Part shown: positions 46,223 through 56,050 of the stretch, one piece after another
How the letters are laid out: each line of letters begins with the position of its first letter
How positions within the stretch are numbered: position 1 is the stretch's first letter
Source: Azospirillum tabaci
Lineage (GTDB): Bacteria > Pseudomonadota > Alphaproteobacteria > Azospirillales > Azospirillaceae
Length of the DNA stretch: 64,000 nt
NCBI RefSeq assembly: GCF_014596085.1
Contig: NZ_JACCJY010000018.1
Location: 83,669 to 147,668 of the forward strand
Direction of reading: 5' to 3'
Made by a program: the position numbers and the translations under genes
The notes under the pieces: model-generated
What the model saw: the letters and a program-made list of their open reading frames with translations, nothing else
Told to the model about the DNA's origin: nothing
Databases searched by the model: none

Positions 46223-47107
46223 TCAAGGAGAGGGGATCACGCGGTTCCGCCCTTCGGCTTTCGCCCGGTACAGCGCCGCGTCGGCCAACCGGAGCGCGTC
46301 GTCGATGCCGCCGGGCGTCTCCGGCGTTACGGGGGCGACGCCGAAGCTGGCGGTCATGCGAAAGGAATCGCCGTTCGGCCCCATCTCCTGCGCGGCGACG
46401 CGCTGGCGCAAGCGTTCCGCCACAGCCGACGCATCCGCGAGCGCGGTGTTGGGCAACAGAACCACGAACTCCTCCCCGCCGTAGCGCCCGATCAGGTCGC
46501 CGGGGCGCAGGGCGCCGTCCAGCGTCCGGACGAAGCGCTGCAACGCCTCGTCACCGGCGGCGTGGCCGCGGCTGTCGTTGATGCGCTTGAAATGGTCGAT
46601 GTCGGCGATCAGCAGGGACAGGGGCTGCCGCGACCGCAGCGCCCGCCGGATTTCCTCATCCGCACGCTCCAGAAGGGCGCGCCGGTTGGCGACGCCGGTC
46701 AGCGGGTCGGTCTGCGCCTGGGCAACCAGCAGCCGGTGCATTTCGGTGATGCGGCCGCCCGCCTTCAGCCGCGCCTTCAGGTGGGCGCGGTTGACCGGCT
46801 TGTGGATGAAGTCGTCCGCTCCGGCGTCCAGCGCCTTCATCTCGTAGAAGGGTTCGTCATGGGACGTCATCAGGATCAGGTAGCTGTATGCGGTGCGCGG
46901 ATCAGCCTTCAGAAGCCAGCACACCTCCAGCCCTGACAGCCACGGCATCTCCCAATCGATGATGGCGATGTCGAAGGGTTCGGCTTGGGCGAGGTCCAAC
47001 GCCTGCCGACCATCCCTGGCCAGGATCACGTCGTGCCCGTAGGACGCCACCTGCTCCGAGAGCATGGTGCGCATCAGGACCGTATCGTCGGCAATGAGCA
47101 CGCGCAT
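46223..47107 (-). CDS. Response-regulator diguanylate cyclase (REC-GGDEF)
   Basis: A 294-residue PleD-like cytosolic enzyme that makes cyclic di-GMP from GTP upon phosphorylation. The REC domain (1-120) has Asp7/Asp8, phospho-acceptor Asp51 in IIDWEMP and Lys103 in FIHKP. The GGDEF domain (~130-290) has the active-site GGEEF at 210-214 and an intact inhibitory site RPGD at 201-204. No cognate kinase is adjacent. Confidence 0.95.
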   Translation of the reverse strand: MRVLIADDTVLMRTMLSEQVASYGHDVILARDGRQALDLAQAEPFDIAIIDWEMPWLSGLEVCWLLKADPRTAYSYLILMTSHDEPFYEMKALDAGADDFIHKPVNRAHLKARLKAGGRITEMHRLLVAQAQTDPLTGVANRRALLERADEEIRRALRSRQPLSLLIADIDHFKRINDSRGHAAGDEALQRFVRTLDGALRPGDLIGRYGGEEFVVLLPNTALADASAVAERLRQRVAAQEMGPNGDSFRMTASFGVAPVTPETPGGIDDALRLADAALYRAKAEGRNRVIPSP

Positions 47108-47313
47108 GGCGGGGAAATTGCCTCATCCCTTCGTCTGCGGTCAATGAGCAGCGGATGTCCGCGGCGTCATTGATAGGCGCCTGTCCCTGCCGTCCTATCG
47201 CCTTCACGGTAACGTTGCGCCTAAGGTCGTGGTCGCCCCGATGCGGCCCTTGCGGCATAGTACGGGCCGAACGGGGCGCCCATGTCCGGGCGCGCAACGC
47301 GAGAGGGAACAGC

Positions 47314-48207
47314 ATGGCCCGCTATACGGGCGTCTACGGATTTCCGGAATCGGCTGACGGCGCGCGGCGTCTTGCCGAGGCCCTGAACGTTCCCTGCCAC
47401 ATCGCCGAACTGCACCGCTTCCCCGACGGGGAAAGCCTCGTCCGCCTGCCCGAGGCCGTGGAGCGGGCGGTGGTTTACCGCTCGCTCGACCGTCCGAACG
47501 ACAAGCTGGTGGAGCTGACGCTGGCCGCTTCCGTTCTGCGCCGCCAGGGCGCCACGGAGCTGTGCCTCGTCGCCCCCTACATGGCCTACATGCGTCAGGA
47601 TGCGGTGTTCCGCCCCGGCGAGCCGGTCAGCCAGACGGTGGTGGGGGACTGGCTGGGCCGGCTGTTCGACCGCTTCGTCTGCGTGGAGCCGCATTTGCAC
47701 CGCACCCACACGCTGGACGAGGTGTTCGTCGGACGCCCCTCCGTCTGCCTCAGCGGCGCCGGGGCCATCGCCGAGCGGTTGCGCGGTGACGGGACGGCGC
47801 CCGACGCGGTGATCGTCGGCCCGGACGAGGAGGCCGCCCCGCTGGTGGAGGCGGTGGCCGGGCCGCTCGGCCTCACCGCCCTGGTCGGGCGAAAGGAGCG
47901 GCGCGGCGACCGCGACGTGACGGTGACCTTGCCCGCCGACGCACCGCTGGCCGGGCGGCCCGTGGTGATCGTCGACGACGTCATCAGCTCCGGCGAGACC
48001 ATCTTCTCCTGCGCACGGGCGGCGCGGGCGGCAGGGGCCTCGTCCGTCCGGGTGTTCGGAGTCCACGCCCTGTTCGACGCCGCGGTGGCCGCCCGCTTCG
48101 AGGCGGAAGGGCTGGGGGCGCCGCTGTCCTGCGACGGGGTTCCGCACCCCAGCAACGCCCTGCCGCTCGCCCGGCTGATCGCCGACGCGCTGGCGGCCCC
48201 CTGTTGA
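47314..48207 (+). CDS. Ribose-phosphate pyrophosphokinase-like enzyme
   Basis: A 297-residue PRPP synthetase homologue converting ribose-5-phosphate and ATP to PRPP. Features are the N-terminal half with AELHRFPDGESLVRL, APYMAYMRQDAVFRPGEPVS and PHLHRTHTLDEVF, and the PRPP-binding loop VVIVDDVISSGETIFS. Shorter and more divergent than the housekeeping Prs, it is probably the paralogue that pairs with the downstream beta-CASP enzyme. Start ATG 47314 with GAGAGGGA upstream. A 14-bp tandem duplication covers its stop codon (48199-48224). Confidence 0.85.
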   Translation: MARYTGVYGFPESADGARRLAEALNVPCHIAELHRFPDGESLVRLPEAVERAVVYRSLDRPNDKLVELTLAASVLRRQGATELCLVAPYMAYMRQDAVFRPGEPVSQTVVGDWLGRLFDRFVCVEPHLHRTHTLDEVFVGRPSVCLSGAGAIAERLRGDGTAPDAVIVGPDEEAAPLVEAVAGPLGLTALVGRKERRGDRDVTVTLPADAPLAGRPVVIVDDVISSGETIFSCARAARAAGASSVRVFGVHALFDAAVAARFEAEGLGAPLSCDGVPHPSNALPLARLIADALAAPC

Positions 48208-48285
48208 CGGCGCCCTGTTGACGGGCCGGTAACCCTTCGTCAGGCAGGATAGGGGGGACAGGGCACAACAAGGCGGAGTTTCGCC

Positions 48286-49893
48286 ATGACACTGTCCCTC
48301 ACCTTTCACGGCGCCGTCGGCACGGTCACCGGCTCCTGCTTCCGCATCCAGACCGGCGACGGCGACCTGCTGATCGACTGCGGCCTGTTCCAGGGCACCA
48401 AGACGGTCAAGGAGCTGAATTACCGACCCTTCCCCTTCAAGCCGTCCGCCGTGAAGGCGGTGCTGCTGACCCACGCGCACATCGACCATTCCGGCCTGCT
48501 GCCGAAACTGGTTCGCCAGGGCTTCAAGGGGCGGGTGCACGCCACCGCCGGCACTGCCGACCTGCTGGCCTACATGCTGCCCGACAGCGGCTACATCCAG
48601 GAGACGGAGGTCGACCGGCTGAACCGCCGCAACCGCCAGCGCGGGCGCCCGGCGGTCGAGCCGATCTACACCCAGGCCGACGCCCAGGCGGCCATCCGCC
48701 GCCTGCACGCGGTCGATTACGGGGAGTGGGTGAAGGTGCTGCCCGGCATCCGCGCCCGTTTCTGGCAGGCCGGGCACATCCTCGGCTCGGCGTCGGTGGA
48801 ACTGGAGGTGAGGCGCGGCGGGACGGCGGAGACGATCCTGTTCTCCGGCGACCTCGGTCCGGGCGGCAAGTCCTTCCACGCCGACGCGGAGGGGCCGCCG
48901 CGTCCCGACTGGATGGTGCTGGAGACCACCTACGGCAACCGCGAGCGGGTGGAGGTTGGCGAGGCCGAGCGGCAGGCCCTGCTGCGCGACGAAGTGCGGG
49001 CGGCGCTCGCCGCGGGCGGCCCGCTGCTGATCCCCGCCTTCGCGGTCGAGCGCACGCAGGAGCTTCTCTACGACCTGCACCGGCTGTTCGACCGCGGCGA
49101 AATCCCACGGGTCGACGTGTTCCTCGACTCGCCGCTGGCCGACGCGGTCACCGGGGTGTTCCGCCGCCATCTGGCCGATCTCGGCACCGGCGGCGACCCC
49201 TTCGCCCGCCCCAACCTGCACCGCGTGCGCTCCGCCGCGGAGAGCCAGAAGCTCAACGCGATCAAGGGCGGCGCGATCATCATGGCGGCCAGCGGCATGT
49301 GCGACGCCGGGCGCATCCGCCACCACCTGAAGAACCATCTCTGGCGCCCGGAGGCCACCGTCCTGCTGGTCGGCTATCAGGCGCCGGGCACGCTGGGACA
49401 CCTGTTGCAACAGGGGGCGGCCAACGTGCGCATCCATGGCGAGGAGATCGCGGTGCGCGCCCGCATCCGGTCGCTGGACGTCTATTCCGGCCACGCCGAC
49501 CGCAGCAGCCTGCTGGCCTGGGTGGCGGCGCGGCAGGGGGTGGGGCGCGGCCTGTTCCTGGTGCATGGCGAGGAGGAGGCCCGTGCCGGTTTGCGCGACG
49601 CCTTGGTGCGCCGTGGCTGGGACCCGGCGCTGATCCGCCTGCCCGAGTTGGACGAGGTGGCCGACCTGACCGCCGCTGTTCCGGCGCAGGCGCCGACAAT
49701 GACCCAGGGCGGCCCGCCGCGGCTGGAGCCGGAGGTCGTGACCGCCGGGCGGGACTGGCACAACCGCTACGCCGCCTTCCTGCTGGACCTGCACCGGGCG
49801 CTGGACGCGGCACCCGACGACGCGGCGCGCGAGGCGCTGCTCCGTGGGATGGGCGACCGCCTGCCGCAGGCGCAGGAGCGGTCGGCGGAGTGA
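48286..49893 (+). CDS. MBL-fold metallohydrolase with beta-CASP and RNA-specificity domains
   Basis: A 535-residue protein of the CPSF73/YsiA-like family, usually an RNA-processing nuclease. The metal-binding HxHxDH is in LTHAHIDHSGLLP. The beta-CASP region shows VFLDSPLADAVTGVF and AASGMCDAGRIRHHL, and the RMMBL tail shows IRSLDVYSGHADRSSLLAWV. The C-terminal ~70 residues are additional helices. It lies 78 nt downstream of the PRPP-synthetase-like gene on the same strand; this pairing recurs in alphaproteobacteria. Confidence 0.9.
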   Translation: MTLSLTFHGAVGTVTGSCFRIQTGDGDLLIDCGLFQGTKTVKELNYRPFPFKPSAVKAVLLTHAHIDHSGLLPKLVRQGFKGRVHATAGTADLLAYMLPDSGYIQETEVDRLNRRNRQRGRPAVEPIYTQADAQAAIRRLHAVDYGEWVKVLPGIRARFWQAGHILGSASVELEVRRGGTAETILFSGDLGPGGKSFHADAEGPPRPDWMVLETTYGNRERVEVGEAERQALLRDEVRAALAAGGPLLIPAFAVERTQELLYDLHRLFDRGEIPRVDVFLDSPLADAVTGVFRRHLADLGTGGDPFARPNLHRVRSAAESQKLNAIKGGAIIMAASGMCDAGRIRHHLKNHLWRPEATVLLVGYQAPGTLGHLLQQGAANVRIHGEEIAVRARIRSLDVYSGHADRSSLLAWVAARQGVGRGLFLVHGEEEARAGLRDALVRRGWDPALIRLPELDEVADLTAAVPAQAPTMTQGGPPRLEPEVVTAGRDWHNRYAAFLLDLHRALDAAPDDAAREALLRGMGDRLPQAQERSAE

Positions 49894-49979
49894 ACGTCCT
49901 GCCCTCGGCCGGGCGGTGCATGCTATAGATCGCTGACGGCGGATTGGTGACGGCTGCGAAACAAAAGGGTGACGGGGCG

Positions 49980-50486
49980 ATGGGGAAGGTGGCGAACATC
50001 GTGGTCCAGATGGCGCGGAAGCTGACCGACGACATCGCCCGGCTGGGTCGCGTTCGCAACGCCGGCAAGCCCAAGACCTTTCCCCATTTCCGCGAGATCC
50101 GGAACGCCTATCTGGACATCCAGGGGCTGGTCTTTTCCATCCAGGAGCGTCTGCCGGAGACGGGAAAAGACCTGCCGCCGAACTTCCCGCAATGGGTGAT
50201 CCGGCAAAAGCTGACGGCCATCGCGCACTTCACCGACATCAGCCACGCCTTCGTCAGCGACCCGCCTTTGGCCCTGACCAGCTCGCTCGGCGCCTTCGAC
50301 GTGCTTCAGGCGGAACAGAAGGCTTTTTCGGAGACGCTGAACGCCTTCGACATGATGCTGATGGAGGCCGGCATCGACGATAAGACCGCCGACGAGCTGG
50401 ATGCCACCCGCACAAAAATCGAGCAGATCCTGGGCATGATCGAGACGCTTCTGCAGAACAGCCCCAAGGTGTTGCAGGAGTTTTGA
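49980..50486 (+). CDS. Hypothetical helical protein
   Basis: A 168-residue soluble protein predicted to be entirely alpha-helical, with FREIRNAYLDIQGLVFSIQE and a long C-terminal helix (KIEQILGMIETLLQNSPKVL). ATG 49980 was chosen; an upstream in-frame start (49944) would add 12 residues. Family not recognised. Composition and codon use match the host. Confidence 0.55.
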   Translation: MGKVANIVVQMARKLTDDIARLGRVRNAGKPKTFPHFREIRNAYLDIQGLVFSIQERLPETGKDLPPNFPQWVIRQKLTAIAHFTDISHAFVSDPPLALTSSLGAFDVLQAEQKAFSETLNAFDMMLMEAGIDDKTADELDATRTKIEQILGMIETLLQNSPKVLQEF

Positions 50487-50629
50487 GCGACGCCGCACGC
50501 GTTGGATGATTTCGGAACTATTTATACGCTTCTCGCACGGGTCCATTCTGGTTAAGGTTTACCGGCGCGCGTCGTTCCACCGGGCGATATCCGGGTGGGC
50601 GGCGTCACAGGCAGCTTCGGTACGGCCCC

Positions 50630-53443
50630 ATGCAGAGGTCTTCCAGCCCCGATCCGATCGACCTTGCGCCGGGCGAGTCCATAACCGATTCCATGGCGGG
50701 TTCCATGGACGATTCAGCGGCCACTCCCAAGCGCATTCCCCTTATCGCTCTGCTGGCGGCGCTTGTGCTGACCGTGCTGGTTTGGCACGACACCCGCCAG
50801 CGCGTCGCCGCGGATGCCGAAGGCCGGTTCGCCCTGCGGGTGGAGGAACTGCACCGGCGTTTCGAGAACCAGTTCCAGGTCTATGTGCAGGTGACGCGCT
50901 CGGCCGCGGCGCTGTTCACCGCCTATCCCGAGGTGAAGCGCGCGGAGTGGAACCGGTTCGTGGACGGGCTGCACCTTGCCGAGCGCTTTCCGGCGATCAC
51001 CGCCGTCGCCTTCGCGCGGGTCGCCGATCAGTGGACCGGCCCGGAGCTGGTGACGGAGGCCCGGATGGACGGGCTGCGCAGCTTCCGGATCTGGCCGGAG
51101 GCGGTCGGTCCGATGCGGCTCGTCACTCTGTACGCCGCCCCAGTCAACGAACGCACCCTACGCACGCTCGGCTACGATCTGCTGTCGGAGCCCGTGCGCC
51201 GCGCCGCCGCGGAGCAGGCACGGGACAGCGGCCTCCCGACGGTCTTCCGCGACGTCGGCCTGCGGTTCGGCGAAGGGGAGCCCGCGCCGCCGGCCGTAAT
51301 GGTGTTCCAGGCCGTCTACCACGACGGGCAGAGTCCCGCCACGCAGGAGCAGCGGCGGGCCGCCTTCGCCGGTTTGGTGATGACTCCGATCCAGATCGCG
51401 CCCCTGGCCGAGTCCGTGTTCGGCCGGATGGGCGACGTCGCGGCGACGGTGTTCGAAGGGCGCGGGGAGTTTCCGCTCTACCGCAGCCGCCCGGAGTCGT
51501 CGGACCGGTCGTTGCTGACCGCGAGCCGCGACATCGCCCTGGGAAACCGCGTCTGGTCGATCCAATACGAAAGCCGGTTGAGTTTCGAGGACGGCCTGGA
51601 CACCTGGAGGCCGACGCTGGTCCTGGCGACGGGGCTGTCGCTCAGCCTGCTGCTGTCCGCCCTGCTGTGGGCGCTGGCCGCGACGCGCCACCGGGCGCTG
51701 GTGATCGCCGGGCGCATCACCGCCTCGCTGCGCCGGCGCGAGACGGAGCTGGACCTGCTGTTCAACCAGGCGCCGCTCGGCATCGCTCTCATCGGGCCGG
51801 ATGCCAGAATCACCGACTGCAACCCCGCCTTCGCCCGCACGGTCGGGGTGCCGCGCGACGGGTTGATCGGAACCGACACGAGGCTGCGCGTCCCGGACCC
51901 GGCGGTGGCCGCCGCCGTCGACTCCGCCATCGCCGGGGAGAGCGTACGGCTGGAGGTCGACCGTCTGCTTCTGGCCGGCGGACGGCACAGCCACTTCTCC
52001 CTTCATCTTCAGCCGGTGTCCACCCCCGGCGATCCGCCCTTCGTCATGGCCTTCGTCGAGGACATCGGCGACAAGCGGCGGGCCGAGCAGCACGTTCATT
52101 ATCTGGCCCATTACGACCCGCTGACCGGCCTTCCCAACCGGGTCCTGCTGTTCGACCGCATCGCCCAGGCGGCCCGGGAGGCGCGACGCGACGGCGGGCG
52201 GGTCGCCGTTCTGTTCATCGATCTGGACCGCTTCAAGATCATCAACGACAGCCTGGGCCACTCCTTCGGCGACGAGGTGCTGCGGTCGGTGGCGCGGCGG
52301 CTGCATGGCGCGATGCGTCCGTCGGACACGGTGGGCCGGCTGGGCGGCGACGAGTTCCTGATCGTCGTCCCGACCATCGAGACGCCGGGCGTGGCCGCCG
52401 CGGTGGCGGAAAAGGTGATGGGGCAGCTCGCCGCGCCTTTCGCCATCGGCGGGCGGAACTTCGTGGTGTCGCCCAGCATCGGCATCAGCCTGTTTCCCGA
52501 CGACGCGGAGGATGCGGAGGGTCTGATCCGCTGCGCCGACATCGCCATGTACAACGCCAAGGACGCCGGGCGGAACGCCTACCGCTTCGTGACGCGTGAG
52601 ATGGGCGCGCGGTCCCGCGAACGTCTGGATCTGGAGGCGGCGCTGCGCCGTGCCTTGCAGAACCGCGAGCTGTTCCTGGTCTACCAGCCGCAGCTGCGCA
52701 TTTCCGACGACCTTGTGGTCGGGGTGGAGGCTCTGCTGCGCTGGCGCCATCCGGAAGCCGGTCTCATCATGCCGAACCGCTTCCTGCCCGTGGCCGAGGA
52801 AACCGGCCTGATCCAGGCCATCGGCGATTGGGTGCTGGACGAGGTGTGCGCCCAGATCCGCCGCTGGCGCGACCAGATCGGCCTGGCGGTGCCGGTCGCC
52901 GTCAACGTCTCCGCCCAGCAGTTCCGCGACGGCCAGCTTCCCGCCAAGGTGGCCGCGGCGCTCGACCGCTACGGTCTCCAGGGCTGGGAACTGGAGATCG
53001 AGGTGACCGAGGGCACCCTGATCGACGACATCCCGTCGGCCATCGCGACGCTGCGCGCGCTGAAGCAGCGCGGGTGCCTGATCGCGCTGGACGATTTCGG
53101 CACCGGCTATTCCTCGCTCAACTACCTGCACCGCTTCCCGATCGACAAGCTGAAGATCGACCGCTCCTTCATCCACGATCTGGAGCAGGACGGGACCGGC
53201 GATTCGATCCCGCGCGCCATCGTCGGGCTGGGCCGCAGTCTGGGCTTGTCGGTCGTCGCCGAGGGGGTGGAGACGGAGGCGCAGCTCCAGCTTCTGCGCA
53301 GCCTGAAGTGCGAGAGCTTCCAGGGCTATCTGTTCAGCCGCCCGGTGCTGGCGGAGGAGCTGGAGCTGATCCTGTCGCTGCGCGCCACCCGCGGGCGTCA
53401 TCACGCACCGGAGGCGGAGCCGGCGGCGAAGGAGCCGGTTTAA
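50630..53443 (+). CDS. Membrane CHASE-PAS-GGDEF-EAL cyclic-di-GMP enzyme
   Basis: A 937-residue bifunctional or switchable cyclic-di-GMP protein. TM1 (~36-54, LIALLAALVLTVLVW) and TM2 (~327-350) bracket a periplasmic CHASE domain. One PAS follows (~365-490, LIGPDARITDCNPAFARTVG). The GGDEF domain has GGDEF at 572-576 with inhibitory RPSD just before it. The EAL domain has EAL at 700-702 and the catalytic DDFGTGYSSLNYL and KIDRSFI motifs, all intact. It may thus both make and degrade cyclic-di-GMP under control of an extracellular ligand. Convergent with the SDR gene, 6 nt apart. Confidence 0.95.
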   Translation: MQRSSSPDPIDLAPGESITDSMAGSMDDSAATPKRIPLIALLAALVLTVLVWHDTRQRVAADAEGRFALRVEELHRRFENQFQVYVQVTRSAAALFTAYPEVKRAEWNRFVDGLHLAERFPAITAVAFARVADQWTGPELVTEARMDGLRSFRIWPEAVGPMRLVTLYAAPVNERTLRTLGYDLLSEPVRRAAAEQARDSGLPTVFRDVGLRFGEGEPAPPAVMVFQAVYHDGQSPATQEQRRAAFAGLVMTPIQIAPLAESVFGRMGDVAATVFEGRGEFPLYRSRPESSDRSLLTASRDIALGNRVWSIQYESRLSFEDGLDTWRPTLVLATGLSLSLLLSALLWALAATRHRALVIAGRITASLRRRETELDLLFNQAPLGIALIGPDARITDCNPAFARTVGVPRDGLIGTDTRLRVPDPAVAAAVDSAIAGESVRLEVDRLLLAGGRHSHFSLHLQPVSTPGDPPFVMAFVEDIGDKRRAEQHVHYLAHYDPLTGLPNRVLLFDRIAQAAREARRDGGRVAVLFIDLDRFKIINDSLGHSFGDEVLRSVARRLHGAMRPSDTVGRLGGDEFLIVVPTIETPGVAAAVAEKVMGQLAAPFAIGGRNFVVSPSIGISLFPDDAEDAEGLIRCADIAMYNAKDAGRNAYRFVTREMGARSRERLDLEAALRRALQNRELFLVYQPQLRISDDLVVGVEALLRWRHPEAGLIMPNRFLPVAEETGLIQAIGDWVLDEVCAQIRRWRDQIGLAVPVAVNVSAQQFRDGQLPAKVAAALDRYGLQGWELEIEVTEGTLIDDIPSAIATLRALKQRGCLIALDDFGTGYSSLNYLHRFPIDKLKIDRSFIHDLEQDGTGDSIPRAIVGLGRSLGLSVVAEGVETEAQLQLLRSLKCESFQGYLFSRPVLAEELELILSLRATRGRHHAPEAEPAAKEPV

Positions 53444-53449
53444 TGGCGG

Positions 53450-54601
53450 TCAGCGGGGAAAGGTGACCACGCCTTCCTCCGCCGCCTGCCAGGCCGGCTT
53501 GGCGTTGTGGCCGATGGTGCGCCGTTCCTCGTCCATCCGGTCCCGATGCCGCCGTATCGACTGGCGGTGCCGGCTCAGCCCGGATGCGTCGTCGCCCCGA
53601 ACCCAGCCGCGCGCCATCGCCGCCCCGGCCAGCACGCCGAAGCCGGCGACCACCGCGGCTGTGATCCAGGGATGCATCCGAGCCTCGGTGTAGAGGCTGG
53701 TTTCACGGACGAAGCGGTGCCGGCCGGCGCGCTCCCGCCCGTCGTCGCCGTGGCTGTGCAGGGCGTCGTTGCGCGGACGGAGCGGGCCGCCGGAACGGAT
53801 GACGCGCGGCAGGGTCCGTTCCATGATCCGGTCGGTGAGCCGCGGCGCGAAGGTCTCCGCCAGCGCGAACAGCTTGGCGCCGCCGCCGACATAGAGGTCG
53901 CGCATCGGCTGGCGGGCGCAATACAGGATGGCCTTCGCCACGACCTCCGGCGCGTAGACCGGGGGCGGGTTGCTCGGTTCCACATCCATCAGGTTCAGGG
54001 CGTGATCCTCGTACAGGCTGTCGACGGCCGCCGGCTTGATCAGGCTGACCGAGATGGGCGCGCCCTCCGCCTCCAGCTCCATGCGCAGCGCGTCGGTGAA
54101 GCCCTTCACGGCGTGCTTGGTGGCGACGTAGGCGCCCTGAAGCGGGATGGCGCGGTCGGACAGCACGCTGCCGATGTTGATCAGCGCTCCGCCATCCTGT
54201 CGCAGATGCGGGATGGCGGCCAGCGAGCCGTTGACCACACCCCAGTAATTCGTCTCGAACAGGCGGCGATGGTCGTCCGGAGCGGTGTCCAGGAGCTTGC
54301 CGATGATCGCCACGCCGGCGTTGTTCACCCAGGTGTCGATCCGGCCATAGCTGCGGACCGCCGAGTCGGCCACCCGCCTCAGGGCGTCGGGGTCGGCCAC
54401 GTCGGCGACGCAGTGGATCGCGTCCCCGCCTTCGGCGCGGATCTCCTCCGCCACCTGGGCCAGCGCGTCGCGGTCGCGGGCGGCCAGAACGACCTTTGCG
54501 CCCTGCCGGGCGGCCATGCGGGCGGTGACCAGCCCGATGCCGCTCGATGCGCCGGTAATGACGATCACCTGCTCGTCAATGGGTTTGAGCCGCGGTTGCA
54601 T
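53450..54601 (-). CDS. Short-chain dehydrogenase/reductase with C-terminal membrane anchor
   Basis: A 383-residue SDR. The Rossmann NAD(P) motif is VIVITGASSGIGLVTARMAA, the structural motif is NNAGVAI, and the catalytic Ser/Tyr/Lys are in NIGSVLSD and YVATKHAVK. After the ~270-residue core comes a tail with one hydrophobic segment (ITAAVVAGFGVLAGAAMARG) and a basic end, so it may be tethered to the membrane. Such long SDRs are common beside redox-stress genes; substrate unknown. Divergent from egtB across 180 nt. Confidence 0.9.
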   Translation of the reverse strand: MQPRLKPIDEQVIVITGASSGIGLVTARMAARQGAKVVLAARDRDALAQVAEEIRAEGGDAIHCVADVADPDALRRVADSAVRSYGRIDTWVNNAGVAIIGKLLDTAPDDHRRLFETNYWGVVNGSLAAIPHLRQDGGALINIGSVLSDRAIPLQGAYVATKHAVKGFTDALRMELEAEGAPISVSLIKPAAVDSLYEDHALNLMDVEPSNPPPVYAPEVVAKAILYCARQPMRDLYVGGGAKLFALAETFAPRLTDRIMERTLPRVIRSGGPLRPRNDALHSHGDDGRERAGRHRFVRETSLYTEARMHPWITAAVVAGFGVLAGAAMARGWVRGDDASGLSRHRQSIRRHRDRMDEERRTIGHNAKPAWQAAEEGVVTFPR

Positions 54602-54781
54602 GGGTACCGTTCCTCCATCGTTCGATTGTCGGAATCCCTGCGTCATCCGCTGTGAACAGACGGTCCGGCGGAGCGTTGCCGCCGGGCGGTGCGTCCGGGC
54701 CACTCCGAAAGGAGGGTTGGCGGCCCAGCGAAGCGGCACAGCTTTACCGGAACCTGACAGGCGGGGGAGGACACAGCGCCC

Positions 54782-56050
54782 ATGCTCAGAACAGCCGCCG
54801 AAACCGGCGGACTTGCCGACCATTTCCGCCGGGTGCGCGCCACCTCGGCGGAGTTGGCCGGTGGGTTGTCGCCGGAGGATCAGGTGGTGCAGTCCATGCC
54901 GGACGCCAGTCCGGTCAAATGGCATCTGGCCCACACGACGTGGTTCTTCGAAACCTTTCTGCTGATCCCGAATCTGCCGGGTTACCGGTCCTTCGATCCG
55001 GCCTTCGGCTATCTCTTCAACTCCTATTACGAGGCGGTCGGCGCCCGGCATCCGCGGCCCCGGCGCGGTCTGGTGACGCGGCCCGGCGTGGCGGAGGTGG
55101 CGGCCTACCGCGACCATGTGGACGCCGCCATGCTGACCCTGCTGGAACGCGCCGACGCCGAGCGGCTGGCTTCGCTGGTGACGCTTGGCCTCGCGCATGA
55201 GGAGCAGCATCAGGAACTGATCCTGATGGACCTGCTGCATCTGTTCTCCTGCAACCCGGTCGCGCCGGCCTACCGGCCCCATCGGCCGGCCTTGCGCGGC
55301 CCCGCCCATGAGGGGCGCTGGATCGCGGTGGACGGCGGGATCGTCGCGGTGGGTCATGACGGCGAGGGGGGCGGCGAGGGCTTCGCCTTCGACAACGAGA
55401 GGCCGCGGCACGAGGTGCTGCTGCGTCCCTTCCGGCTCTTCTCCCGCGCGGTGACCAACGGCGAGTGGCGGGCCTTCGTCGAGGACGGCGGCTACCGCAA
55501 CCCGGCGCTCTGGCTGTCCGACGGCTGGGCCACCGTCAACGCGGAAGGGTGGGAGGCGCCGGCCTACTGGCGGCGCGGCGAGGACGGCGGCTGGCGGGAG
55601 TTCACCCTGCTGGGCGAGCACCCTCTGGACGAGGATGCTCCGGTCTGCCACGTCGGCTTCTACGAGGCCGACGCCTTCGCCCGCTGGGCCGGCAAGCGCC
55701 TGCCGACGGAGGCCGAATGGGAAACCGCCGCCTCCGGGCTTTCCCCCACCGGCAACACGCTGGGCAGCGGCCTGCTGCGCCCGGCCGCCGCCGTGGAGGG
55801 TGGTGGCCTCGTCCAGATGTTCGGGGATGTCTGGGAATGGACGGCCAGCGCCTACAGCGGCTATCCGGGCTTCCGTCCCGCTGCCGGGGCGGTCGGCGAA
55901 TACAACGGCAAGTTCATGGCCAACCAGTATGTGCTGCGCGGCGGATGCTGCGCCACGCCGGACGGCCATGCCCGCGCCACCTACCGAAATTTCTTCTATC
56001 CGCACCAACGCTGGATGTTCAGCGGCGTGCGCCTTGCGGAGGACGCCTGA
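54782..56050 (+). CDS. egtB: Ergothioneine biosynthesis iron-dependent sulfoxide synthase EgtB
   Basis: Joins hercynine and a thiol donor (gamma-glutamylcysteine or cysteine) with O2. The 422 residues comprise an N-terminal DinB_2 helical domain with the iron-binding triad (HLAHTTWF, and HEEQHQE as HxxxHxE) and a C-terminal FGE-sulfatase-like domain (~180-420) with PRHEVLLRPFRLFSRAVTNG, AFARWAGKRLPTEAEWE, FGDVWEWTASAYSGYPGF and VLRGGCCATP. EgtD follows with a one-base overlap. No egtA, egtC or egtE is nearby, so a different thiol donor or unlinked genes must complete the pathway. Confidence 0.93.
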   Translation: MLRTAAETGGLADHFRRVRATSAELAGGLSPEDQVVQSMPDASPVKWHLAHTTWFFETFLLIPNLPGYRSFDPAFGYLFNSYYEAVGARHPRPRRGLVTRPGVAEVAAYRDHVDAAMLTLLERADAERLASLVTLGLAHEEQHQELILMDLLHLFSCNPVAPAYRPHRPALRGPAHEGRWIAVDGGIVAVGHDGEGGGEGFAFDNERPRHEVLLRPFRLFSRAVTNGEWRAFVEDGGYRNPALWLSDGWATVNAEGWEAPAYWRRGEDGGWREFTLLGEHPLDEDAPVCHVGFYEADAFARWAGKRLPTEAEWETAASGLSPTGNTLGSGLLRPAAAVEGGGLVQMFGDVWEWTASAYSGYPGFRPAAGAVGEYNGKFMANQYVLRGGCCATPDGHARATYRNFFYPHQRWMFSGVRLAEDA

